Positions 22,348-33,889 of a DNA stretch of 64,000 nt are shown here, piece after piece. Both the position numbers and the translations under genes were made by a program. Below the pieces are notes generated by a model that searched no databases, was not told the origin of the DNA, and was given only the letters and a program-made list of their open reading frames with translations. The DNA is taken from assembly GCA_029379385.1 (NCBI GenBank), contig CM055617.1:13673532-13737531 (forward strand). Direction: 5' to 3'. Positions within the stretch are counted from its first letter, which is position 1; each line of letters opens with the position of its first letter. This DNA is from Quillaja saponaria. Taxonomy: Eukaryota; Streptophyta; Magnoliopsida; Fabales; Quillajaceae.

Positions 22348-24313
22348 AAGCTGCTGTATAATTTTCTTACTGGGGTTTTCATTTCCATTTCTTTGTATTG
22401 CAATGCAGTTGTTCTTCTTCAATTCCCTTATTTATTGGTAATATCCTAAATATCACATAAATGTTTTTCTGAGAGTATTAGCAGTTGATGTGTCTCAAGT
22501 ATTTCTAACAAAGAATTATATTACATGCCTGTTTTTTGAGGTCCACTTCCTCTTTTGGCTATGATCCTGAGAATAACATGACTGAGATTCTCTGTTTACT
22601 GACCTCCTTCCCCACTGTTAGAGAAGAATGGACTTGAGACTTGAAAGAACTGTTGAATTACCAAGATGCACACATGTAACTAGTTTTACAAATTACTGAC
22701 AGTATTAAGAGAAAGAAGAACAAGGAGTTGTATAGATGTTTTCGATAAACGAAATTTGTAGGCAGATGAAAATAGGTGCACAAGGAAATGCCAAAAATCT
22801 AACTTTCGGAGCAGAGTGTTCCCACCCTCCCGAGGAGAATCGGCGCAGCTGTAGCCTAACAGATACGAAACTTTGATCCCAGTCTGCATTGGGAGTTTGG
22901 CAGAGTGAAGGGTATGATACAGGAAGATTCTTTTCGTAAGATTGTAAATTACCACAGATACCACTAAAAAGTTAAAAAAAAAAAAGAAAAAGAAGAAAAA
23001 AAAAGGAATCTTCTATGCTCAATCATTCCAAAGGAAAAGTTTAGGGTCCTTCTCCAGATATGTTGTCTTGGCTTCAAACCAGCTCAAGATTTGTTACTAG
23101 TTCAGTTTCTCTTGTTACATATTTGGAGGAAAGAAGAAAAACAAAAAGCTTTATATTCAATTGGAATTACACTGTTTTCTGACTTTGTATCAAAAGTTCT
23201 TTTTTAATGCCCAGAGATTCAGGTTGTCGTTTAATCATATGATGACAAAGTTTCCAACTTTTGGAACACCAAATTTATAACAAAAAGAATTTCATCAACA
23301 ATGATTTTGGCAGTTTGTTCACACTTTACATGCTAATGGGACAATGCTAATATAATTTAAATATCCATGCAGTTACCCAAAATCTCTGAAATGTTCTCAT
23401 GCAAGGAAGCTTGGGGTGTCTTGTCTGTCTCTTTCCCAAACTGTATGGCCAATTACACCCACTGTCCACCGGAGTGATAATCAAATTTGCTATGCACCAT
23501 AAGTCAATACATTAGTTTATTTTTCACAATCACTAATTTTCATAAAGATATCTTTTCAGTTTCCCCATTAGCTTTGAAGAATGTAGTTCAAACACTCAAA
23601 AGGAATTTTTTTTTTATATTATTATTATTATTTTTTGTTAACCTAAAATAAAGGTAACTAATTTAAAAGTTGTATCACTGGAATTATGAATCATCCTAAT
23701 TTCTTTACTTCATGGATGATGATGATAATTTGATAGTGATGTCAAAATTTGACAATTTGATACAAGTAATAATACCTAATACAACTAGGCCGGCATATAA
23801 CATCAGTTAGCTAAGATATGATCTAAAAATTCAATTACATGGACCTTCACAGGTCCACCATTAGTTAGGCTGGGGATTTTAGTGAAAAACAAATGATAAT
23901 TCTATGCTGTAGCTTTCTGTACGAGAGCTCTCTCCAGCTGCCGGAGACTATTGACCAAGTTTTGGGTAGTAGCACCGAATAACAGGGTAAAATAAGTTGT
24001 TCTCTGCAAGTTGAAAGATGGTACCAAAGTTGAATGGAATACACAATAAATAAAAGTAAAAATCAATGAAATTATAACCTTACAATATATTCATGGGACT
24101 TCACTGACTTAATTGCTTCAATTATTAGGTTGAGTCGTTTTTTGGCATGATATCAAGAGTGACTAAGTGATATATTCTCTTATTTAACACAAGGTATACT
24201 CATTTTCATGTGTAACACAACGTATAAGAGGTAAGAGGAGAGCATATGCATTCTCAATGCAAAGAGAAACACGTATTTTGGACAGTGACACTTATAACCT
24301 GCCTTGACTGAAT
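22348..24313. other. intergenic between the RWA relic and the purine permease
   Basis: No gene recognised. A-rich tract at about 22970-23005. The last few hundred bases are the presumed PUP promoter. Confidence 0.5.
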
Positions 24314-24321
24314 TTTATATA
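24314..24321 (+). promoter_or_regulatory. TATA box of the purine permease gene
   Basis: TTTATATA, followed by a CT-rich leader (about 24348-24384) and the ATG at 24410. Confidence 0.55.
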
Positions 24322-24409
24322 CGTACGTTGTGTTTCTTATCAATTCCCTCTCACTCTCACCCTCTCACTCTCCCTCTCTTCATCCTTCTGAAATTTCTTC
24401 ACATTTGAC

Positions 24410-25938
24410 ATGGGAGAAACCCAAGAAGTCCAGCTCCAAATCATGGGTAAGTTATACTATTTATTTTCTCTTTTTCTCATTTGAGTGACACGGATGACAG
24501 AGAAACAGAAGTTTAGGATGAATGGAATCGATCACCTTATTTGTGGAACATATAACTCATTTTGTAATTCCTACTTCTGTGACTAACAGGATATAACTAA
24601 AAGTGTTCTGCTATATATGCATGCTTAAGAAGTTGATTTGAAACTAAACAATATGTCACCAAGCACAAGTTAACTAACAGTGTTGTGCTAAAAAAAACTG
24701 AATTAAGAAAGTACAACTTGAATTCATTTGATTGACATATGTATATATATCAGTTCATCAGATAGTGGCATTAGTGCATAACTGCTCTTATATTGATCCT
24801 TTCAATTGTCTCTTTACCAGCTCAGGGAGCCAAAGAAGCAAAATCACTTGATCATTCAAATTCCAACATCCAATCAAAAGTTCGTCCTCGAAAAAATTAC
24901 AAACGCTGGCTTCGGATTGCGTTGTACACACTCTTTCTCTTGTTTGGCCAATCAATTGCAACACTCTTAGGTCGGTTGTACTATGATAAAGGTGGAAAGA
25001 GCAAATGGATGGGAACACTTGTTAATCTTGTGGGTTTCCCAATTCTCCTGCCTTATTATTGCATATCAGCACCCAAAAATCCCACCAGAGATAATATCCA
25101 AACAGAACCACCATCTGCTTCAAAGCTAGCATTTGTCTATGTCTCACTTGGCCTATTAGTTGTACTTGACTGCTACTTGTATTCAGTTGGCCTCTTGTAC
25201 CTTACTGTATCTACTTATTCACTCATTTGTGCTTCACAATTGGGATTCAATGCTTTCTTTTCCTACTTCCTCAATTCACAAAAGTTCACTCCTTTCATAA
25301 TCAACTCTCTAGTTCTTCTCACCATATCCTCCACCCTCCTCGTGTTTCAATCGGACTCTTCTGCTCCCACAGGAGTCTCTAAAGGGAAGTATGCAATTGG
25401 ATTCATATGCACTGTTGCCGCGTCTGCAGGGTATGGACTGGTGCTTTCGCTAACACAACTTGCCTTCAGGAAGGTGCTGAAAAAGGAAACTTTTAAAGTG
25501 ATTATGGATATGATAATCTATCAGTCTCTTGTTGCAACCACTGCTGCCATAGTGGGACTTTTTGCTAGTGGAGAATGGAAGGGTATAAAGAGTGAGATGG
25601 AGGTGTTTGAGCTTGGTAAGACATCTTATATTTTGACATTAAGTTGGACAGCCATAACTTGGCAGCTTTTTGGAATTGGTTGTACAGGACTGATTTTTGA
25701 GGTGTCAGCCCTCTTCTCCAATGCCATAAGCGTTTTGGGTTTGCCTATTGTTCCTGTTTTGGCAGTGATATTTTTTCATGACCAAATGCATGGGATTAAG
25801 GTGATTTCAATGTTGTTAGCTATTTGGGGCTTTGTGTCATATGCTTATCAGCACTACCTTGAAGAGTTTAAGTCCAAAACTGAAAGCAGAAACATGAATG
25901 ATGTTTCCAAAGGTTTACAACCAGAAGAGGTGAAGTAG
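24410..25938 (+). CDS. purine permease (PUP) family transporter
   Basis: Plasma- or internal-membrane transporter of the plant PUP family (drug/metabolite transporter superfamily), whose members move purines, cytokinins or alkaloids with protons. Two exons: 24410-24446 and 24821-25938. The first encodes MGETQEVQLQIM and ends at a GTAAGT donor; the second begins after TTTACCAG and restores the frame, giving 384 aa, the usual size. Short first exons starting MGE are common in the family. The protein has about ten hydrophobic segments. The first is followed by LLGRLYYDKGG, the family hallmark; later segments include YLTVSTYSLICASQLGFNAF and GIGCTGLIFEVSALFSNAIS. No frame lesion is visible. The substrate cannot be told. 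The end of this gene (last codons and 3' flank) has been duplicated downstream. Confidence 0.92.
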
Positions 25939-26091
25939 AAACTTCAGGTAATTTTAATCTCAGACATGTAGTGCAAGCTTCCTGCGCAGGAGCTACTAGC
26001 TTACTAAATTTATTATCCACCACTTAAGGTATAGTAAGGAATATAATATTTATTTGTTTTATGCTTTATATAGCTTAAACGTGAGTTAAAA

Positions 26092-27650
26092 ATGTATTTA
26101 GATCCTTTTTTAAATATTTATATTCTAGTTGAAGGAAAAGAAATTTTAATATTCAGATTTATTTTTCATAATGAGCTAAAATTGTTATTCTCTTTATGTG
26201 TAAGGATGTTTAAGAAAATAGTCCCTCATTTATTTCGCTTTCTGTCTTGCATTCCATCATTTGACAGGAACAACTGTATCCTTCCAGAACCACGTATTAA
26301 ACATGTCCAGCCATTTCTCCATCATCAATGAATTGCATTTAATGGATATTCAACTACCAAGCTATGACAATATACATAAGAATCCAGTAGTAAAAGGGCA
26401 AAGGGATTAACATCTTATTTTTTCGTTTTGTTTTATATATTATGACAAAATGATTTTTTTCTTCACAACTTGACAAAGATCATCCATTATCCTCAAAACC
26501 CATGGCAGGGACCACCAAGATTTTAATGATAGTCACATCTGAAAATTTTGAACTATATTTGAAAATTTTGATCTATATGAAAGTCTTGAACATTTAACTT
26601 TTAAGAGAATAATTGAGCTGTTGTGTTGCGGTAAATAGTTTGTAGACACCAAAATTGTAGGTGATTTTTATTGTTTATTTTAATTATTTAAATAAATTTT
26701 GATTAGTCAATTGGGCAAATTATAAATTATGATTTAATTCAAACTATAATTTACTAGTTATAAATATATATTAATCAATTATGTTGGCCCAAGAAGGTAT
26801 ACTAGAGGGATGAATAATTTGGCCTATGATAAACTAAAGCTTTTTAGTTTAAATCAAAACACACAAAAACACCTAGTTGAAGGAAAGGAATTTTAATATT
26901 CAGATTTATTTTTTATTCATAATGAGCTAAAATTGTTATTCTTTTTATGTGTAAGGATGTTTAAGAAAATAGTCCCTAATTTATTTCGCTTTCTGTATTG
27001 CATTCCATCATTTGACAGGAACAACTATTCCAGAACCACGTATTAAACATGTCCAGCCATTTCTCATCATCAGTCAAGGAATTGCATTTAATGGATATTC
27101 AACTACCATGCAATGACGATATGCATAAGAATCAAGTAAAAGGGGAAAGGGTTTACGATCTTATTTTTCTTTGTTTTGTTTTATATATAATGACAAAATG
27201 ATTTTTTTCTTTACAATATGACAAAGATCATCTATTATCCTCAAAACCCATGGCAGGATCCGGCAAGATTTTAATGATAGTCACATCTGAAAATTTTGAA
27301 CTATATGAAGGTCTTGAATTTTTAACTTTTAAGATCATAATTGAGTTGTTGTGTTATAAAATTGAGTAAAAGTTGTGGTAAATAGTTTGTAGACACCAAA
27401 ATTGAGGTGATTTTTATTTTAATTATTTAAATAAATTTTGATTAGTCAATTGGGCAAATTATAAATTATGATTTAATTCAAACTACAATTAACTAGTTAT
27501 AAATATTTATAAATCAATTATGTTGGCCCAAGAAGGTAAACTAGAGGGGATGAATAATTTGGCCTATGATAAACTAAAGCTTTTTAGTTTTAAATCAAAA
27601 CACACACAAACACCTAATAAACCACATAGCTGAAGGTTAAAAGAGTAAGG
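26092..27650. repeat. ~780-bp direct tandem duplication in the PUP 3' flank
   Basis: The segment starting 'ctagttgaaggaaa' occurs at about 26098 and again at 26872, and both run in parallel (cattccatcatttgacagg, aactagaggg..., ctaaagctttttag) to the CA-rich stretch 'caaaacacacaaaaacacct'. The junction 'acacctagttgaagg' joins the two copies directly. Related copies lie at 32070-33010 and 37380-38545. Confidence 0.85.
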
Positions 27651-28232
27651 GTCATAGAGATTGCTCAATGATTTATATTGATTTTCCAGTTTATTTGACT
27701 ACGTTAATTCCTCAATTTCTATTTGAGAGTTCAATCAACTATTAGTTAACACTACAAGAAAAACAAGTATCAGCGGTAGTCTTTCACTTTGTTGAAAACA
27801 TTATCCCTGTCATAGATACTCATCTGTGACAGGACCCTATCTCAGATAAGTGGAGCCAGTTACGTTTGTTGCAGATGACTACAACTACAACTACAACAAT
27901 ATGGACGCAGATGATTATTTGCGACATCACTGTAATCACACTCGCTGATAAGTGGACTCTAATACTCTGTTTATCAGCAATAGGGTGCAGACTCAAATAA
28001 TTTAGACGAATTTTTGTTACTATACATGTGACAACAAATCTCTACTAAATATAATGTAATGATGTCACTGATAATTCAGGTTTTGAATTAATAACCTATT
28101 AAAATACAAAATATATATTCTAAAACTTCATTTATATATGAAAATACTATTCAATAATTAAAATTCATTTATCGAAATAAATTTAAAATTATTAATCATG
28201 TACAAAAGTCAAAAAATAATTAAAAATAGGCC

Positions 28233-28316
28233 TCATAAACTCTCATCATCGTCTCTCTGCTCATCATCCGACTCGTTCGGGGTTGATTGTGTTGCACCCG
28301 AAAAATGATCAATATC
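28233..28316 (-). pseudogene. conserved acidic terminal exon of a CACTA-encoded protein
   Basis: On the minus strand a TTTTAG splice acceptor is followed by 27 codons and a stop: DIDHFSGATQ, then STPNESDDEQRDDDESL. The same exon-like stretch lies at the same place relative to the CACTA terminus at 33757-33840 and 45027-45118, all three keeping a D/E-Q/W-R-DDD core. Conservation of both acceptor and acidic tail suggests the last exon of a transposon gene. The product is unidentified. Confidence 0.5.
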
Positions 28317-28379
28317 CTAAAATAAGTTACATAAGTAAGTTGTAGGGTTTACTTAGGGAAAAAAAAATACACATATATG

Positions 28380-31300
28380 CATATAACTTATAAATTATAA
28401 GTTTATAATTTTTAGAATTCAAAATTTTGAAATTAGAAAGCATAAACATGCATAAATTATCCCCATTTGATCTAACCAAGAAAATATTTGCTCCTACAAG
28501 TTTTATTCATCCACATGAAGATCTCAGTATCCCTAGCTCATCAAACAGAGGTCAATTTTAACTTTCTCACTTGAAACCTTGATTTTCAAAGGTTTATAGT
28601 CTAAACACATATGAATGCATAAATTCTTCCAGGTTGATCCAAATGAGAAACTGTTTTTTCCTACAAGTCTTATTCGTCCCCATAGACGTCCCTTTATCCT
28701 AGGTTCATCAAATAGATGTATGTTTCATGGTTTCTCCCCTTCCCCTTAAACTTTGATTTTCAAAGGTTTTTAACCTAAACACATAAACATGCATAAAGTG
28801 TTTCCAGTTGATCCAAATAAGAAACCGTTTATTCCTACATTTCTTATTCGTGCTTATGGACGTCCATGTATCTTTGGTTTGTCAAATGGAGGTGGACATC
28901 CATGTATCTTTCGTTTGTCAAATGGAGGTTTGTTTTACTGTTTTTCGTCAAACCCTGATTTTCAAAGGTTTTAAGCCTAAACACATATCTTATACATAAA
29001 TTCTTCTATGTTGATCCAAATGAGAAACTGTTTGCTCTAACAAGTCTTGTTCGTTCTCACAAAAGTCCCAGTGTCTCAAGCTAATCAAATGGATGTATGT
29101 TTTACTATTTTTCGAACCTCAATCTTCAAAAGTTTCTAGCCTAAACATATAATAATGATAAATTCTTCCTGATTAATCCAAACAAGAAACAATTTGTTCC
29201 TACAAGTATATTTCCTACCTACAAAAGTCCTAGTATCTTTGGCTTGTTAAACAAAGGTATGTTTTACCATTTTATGCCCTAAAACCTAACTTTCAATGGT
29301 TTTTAGCCTTAACATGTAAGACTATATAAATCCCTCCTAGTTGATCAAATCGAGAAACTATTTGTTCTTATAAGTCTTATTTGACCCAATGAAAGTCCCA
29401 TTATCCCTAGCTCCTTATAGAAGGTTTACCATTTTGCCCCACCAAACCTTTATTTTCAAAGGTTTCAAGCCTAAACTCATAAGAATGCATAAATTATTTC
29501 CAGTTTATCCAAAAGAGAAAGGTTTTTTTTTCCAATAAGTTTTATTCTTACCACAGACATCCCAGTATCTTCTACTCATCAAATAGAAGTATGTTTTACT
29601 GTTTTATGCCCCAAAGCTCGATTTTCAATGGTTTTTAGCCTAAACACATAAGATTGCATAAATCCATCCTGATTGATCAAATTGAGAAACCATTTGTTCC
29701 TACAAGTCTTAGTCGTCCCCACGAACATCCCAGTATCCTCGGCTGACTCCTCAGATGAAGGTTAGTTTTACCATTTTGCACCACCAAACCCTGATTTTAA
29801 AGGTTTATAGCCTAAACACTTAAGAATGCACGAATTATTTCTGATTGATCCAAACGAGAATTCTTTTGTTATAACAAGTCTTACTCATCCCACAAATGTA
29901 TTGATATTTATGGCTTGTCAAATAAAGGTTTGTTTTTAGTTTTTTCCCCCTAACCCAATTTTTAAAGGTTTCTAGCATAAGCACATAAGAATGCACCTAA
30001 TTGATCCAAATGAGAAATTGTTTATTCTTACAATTCTAATTCGTCTTCACGGATGTCCTGGTATCTCCAGCTCATCAAACGAAGAATTGCTCTACCAATC
30101 CCGAACCCCAATTTTCAAATATATACAGCCTAAGCAAGTAAGAATGAATAATTTTTTTCCTGATTGATCCAAAAGAGAAACAGTTTATTCATATAGGTCT
30201 TATTAGTTGCCACATACATCCCAATATCCCTAACTCATCAATAAAAAGGTAAGTTATTGATTTGTTCCCCGAACTCCATTTTCAAAAGTTTATAGTCTAA
30301 ACACATAAGAACGCATAAATTCTCCTCGATTGATCTAATGGAAACCGTTTGTCCTTATAAGTCTTTCTTGTCACTACAGATATCTTGGTATCCTTAACTT
30401 TTTAAACGGAGGTCTGAACCATTTTGCCCCCTGAACTCTAATTTTCAAAGGTTTCTAGCCTAAACACATAATAATGCATTAATTCTTTTCAATTGATCCA
30501 AATGAGAAACTGTTTGTTCTTATAAGTCTTATTCATCCTCATAGACTTCCTGATATCCCCAACTCGTCGAAAAGAGGTTTATTTTAAATTCTTTCCAATT
30601 GATCCAAACCAGAAACTGTTTATTTTTACAAGTCTTATTCATCCTCATGAACGTCCCGATATGCAGCTCATTAAACGAAGGTCTGTTTTACCATTCTTCC
30701 CCAACCAAATCTTGATTTTTAAAGATTTCTAGCCTAAGAACATAAGAATACATAAAATCTTCCCATTTGATCTAAACAAGAAACCTATTGTTGCTACAAA
30801 TATTATTTGTACCCATGGACGTCCCGGTATCCCCGTCTGGTCAAACAAAGATATGTTTTACCCTTTTGCACCCGTTCTTTGATTTTCAAAGATTTCTAGC
30901 CTAAACATGTAAGAGTGCATAAATCCTTCCCATTTGTTTAAAACGATAAATCATTTGTTCCTATAAGTCTTATTCGATCCCATAAACATTCCAATATCTA
31001 GGGCTATTCAAATGGACGACTGTTTTACCGTTTCACCCCTACCCCTAAACCCCAATTTTTAAAGGTTTCTAGCATCAAAACATAAGAATGCTTAAGTTCT
31101 TCTCTGTTGATCCAAACAAGAAACCTTTTGTTCAAACAAGGATAATACATCCCATGGAAGTTCTAGTATCCTCGACTCGGTTTGTATTACAATTTTGCAC
31201 CATGAAGTTCGATTTAAAAAGATTTCTAGCCTAAACACTTAAGAATGCATAAATTTTTATTGGTTGATCCAAATGAGAAAATGTTTGTTCCTACAAACCT

Positions 31301-31905
31301 TATTTGTTCTCATGGATGCTCTGTTATTTTCAGCTCGTCAAATGAAGATCTGTTTTATCATTTGCCATGAGAACATCGATTTTCAAAGGTTTCTAGCTTA
31401 AACACATAAGAATGCATAAATTCTTCATAGTTGATCCATAAGAGAAATCATTTATTTCTACAAGTCTTATTGATCTTCATGAACATTTCGATATCCTCAG
31501 ATGAAATAGAGGTTTGCTTTACCGTTTTCCCCTTAACCCCAATTTTCAAAGGTTTCTAGCCTAAACACATAAGAATGATTAAGTTCTTTCAGCTAAACCA
31601 AACAAGAAACTGTTTGTTCCTACAAGTCTTATTCATTCCCACTGATGTATAAGTATCCGTGGCTCATCGAACGGAGGTCTGTGTTACTGTTTTTCTCCCC
31701 AAATCCCGATTTTCAAAACTTTATAGCATAAACATATAAGAATGCATAAATTCTTTCCAGTTAATCATAATGAGCAACTGTTTGTTCTTGGAAAGTATTA
31801 TCTGTCACCACATATATCTTGGCATCCTCGGCTCGTCAAATGGAGGTCAATACCAGTTTGTTTCCTAAACTCCAATTTTCAAAGAATTTTAGCCTAAACA
31901 CAGAA
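28380..31905. repeat. degenerate ~168-bp tandem array, about 20 copies
   Basis: Each copy has the same ordered words: 'agcctaaacacataagaatg', 'cataaattcttcc', 'ttgatccaaa', 'gagaaactgtttgttcc', 'tacaagtcttattc', 'atcaaa', 'ggttttacc', 'attttcaaaggtttc'. The 'cctaaacacata' word recurs near 28590, 28764, 28967, 29130, 29300, 29460, 29631, 29798, 29967, 30118, 30287, 30449, 30722, 30890, 31063, 31219, 31387, 31550, 31716 and 31883, a spacing close to 168 bp. Copies differ by many substitutions, so the array is old. A local 35-bp doubling sits at about 28858-28926. No long ORF spans copies. Confidence 0.92.
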
Positions 31906-33756
31906 AGAATTAATTAACAACCACCAATGAATACCAATAGTATGTAGTTAATTTTTGTTTTATGCCTTGTATCGCTCGCTTGAATGGGAATTAATAAAAT
32001 TATAAATCCTGTTTTACATATACATCCTCTAGTTATAAAATCATTTTATTATTTATAAATATATTCATATTCTAGTTGAAGGAAAGGATAGTCAAATTCT
32101 TGTTTTTGATGGTACCTTTTTCAATATGTAATTCATCATTTTATTTTAAATACATGGAATTGTAATGATAAATATTCAATGTCTATAATGTCTAGAAAAT
32201 CAAATATCTTGCTCATCTATAAATTTCTGATTTATTTTTTTTATTCATAATGAGCTAAAATTGATATATTCCTTATGTGTAATGATGTTTAAGAAAATAG
32301 TTCCAAATTTACTTCGCTTTCCATCTTGCATTACATCATTTGACAACAACTATCTCATTCTAGAACCCCCTATTAAACATGTCCAACCATTTCTCAAACT
32401 CGCCATCTATCAAAGAATCGCACTTAATGGATATTCAACAACCAAGTAATGGCGATATACATTGGCATCCAGTAAAAGGGGAAAGGGATTACATATAAGT
32501 AGAGGTCTTATTTGCCTTTGTTTTTTGTTTTTTTATATATATAATGACAAAATGATATTTTTCTTCACAACATGATAAAGGTCATCCATTATCCTCAAAA
32601 CCCAGGGTAGGATCCAGCAAGATTTTCTTGATAAACACATCTGAAAATCTTGAACTATATGAAGGTCTTGAAGTTCTAACTTTTAGGAGAATAATTGAGT
32701 TGTCGTGTTATAAAATTGAGTAAAAGTTGTGGGAAATAGTTTGTAGAAACCAAAATTTTAGGTGATTCTTTATTATCTACTTTAATTATTCAAATAAATA
32801 TTGATTAGATAATTGGGTAAATAAATTATGATTAGATAATTAGGTAAATAAATTATGATTTAACTCAAACTCCAATTGACTAGTTATAAATGTTTATTAA
32901 TCAATTAAGTTAGCCCAAAAAGGAAAATTAGAGGGGATGAATAATTTGACCTATGATAAACTTAAGCTTTTTAGTTTTAAATCAAAAACACACACACACA
33001 CCCCCTAACAAACCACATAGCTAAAGATTAAAATAGTAAGAGTTAGAAAGATTGCTTAATGATTTATTGTGGTTCTCCCATTCCTTTAGCTACATTAATT
33101 CCTCAATCCCCATTTAAAGTCTTCAATCAACTATTAGCTGACACTACAAGAAAAATAAGTTTCATCAACAGTCGTGCTCTTTAGTTGAAAATGCAATCCC
33201 TATCACAGATACTCATCTGCAACAAAACCTTGTCTTAGATAAGTCGATTCAGTTAGTTTGTTTGTAGATGACCACAACTATAACAATATGGATGTAGATG
33301 ATTATTTGTGACATCATTGTAGTCGTAGATACTTGTCTCCAATACTTTCTTGATTAATCTATTTCTGAATTGCTGATGCAGATAAACTGCTGTAGATAAG
33401 CATTTGCTTCTGCACATTTGCTGTTGATAAGTAGACTATAATACTCTGTTTATTAGTGATAGAGTGTAACACAAATAATTTGGACAAAATTTTGTTACTA
33501 TACCTGTGACAACAAATCTCTACCGTAAATGATGTAATGATGTCACTGATAATCATTTAGAGTTTGAATAAATTATCTGTAAAAATGAAATTTTTATATG
33601 TATATTTATTTTAAAAACCTATTAAAATACAAAATATATATTCCAAAACTTCATTTATATATGAAAATATTATTTAATAATTAAAATTCATTCATCAAAA
33701 CTAATACAAAATTATTAATCATATATGAAATTCAAAAAAATAATAAAAAATGGGCC

Positions 33757-33840
33757 TCATAAATTTTCATCATCGTCTCTCCACTTATCATCCGACTCAT
33801 GCAAGGTTAATTGTGATGCACTCGAAAAAGGACCAATATC
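33757..33840 (-). pseudogene. conserved acidic terminal exon, copy 2
   Basis: 84 bases as in copy 1. On the minus strand a TTTCAG acceptor precedes DIGPFSSASQ, then LTLHESDDKWRDDDENL and a stop. The frame is open despite several substitutions. Confidence 0.5.
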
Positions 33841-33889
33841 CTGAAATAAGTTACATAAGTAAGTTATGGGGTTATATGCATATAACTTA

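Larger units (their letters stand above)
25890..31908. repeat. macro-repeat unit 1: PUP 3' end, flank, CACTA terminus and 168-bp array
   Basis: Starts in the last codons of the PUP gene and runs through its 3' flank (25939-26870), a second copy of that flank (26872-27650), a CACTA-type terminus (27750) and a long array (28380-31905). The same order recurs in unit 2 and begins again in unit 3. Compared with unit 2, it has an extra tandem copy of about 780 bp of flank. Confidence 0.8.
27750..31908. mobile_element. truncated CACTA-type element with expanded tandem array
   Basis: Begins CACTACAAGAAAAA, the canonical terminus of plant CACTA (En/Spm) transposons, followed by subterminal repeats around short words such as 'atcagcg', 'gtgac', 'gcagatga'. 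The opposite terminus (TTTTCTTGTAGTG) is not found before the next unit, so the element is truncated. It includes a conserved terminal exon (28233-28316, minus) and the array at 28380-31905. Confidence 0.7.

Noticed and set aside
24793..24820. Start of the permease inside the sequence before exon 2
   Set aside because: This stretch is intron with a clear acceptor; the spliced first exon at 24410-24446 gives the family-typical MGE start in frame.
28789..28999. Open frames within the 168-bp array (28789-28974, 28808-28999)
   Set aside because: They cross repeat copies in a local 35-bp doubling, with no conservation of frame between copies.
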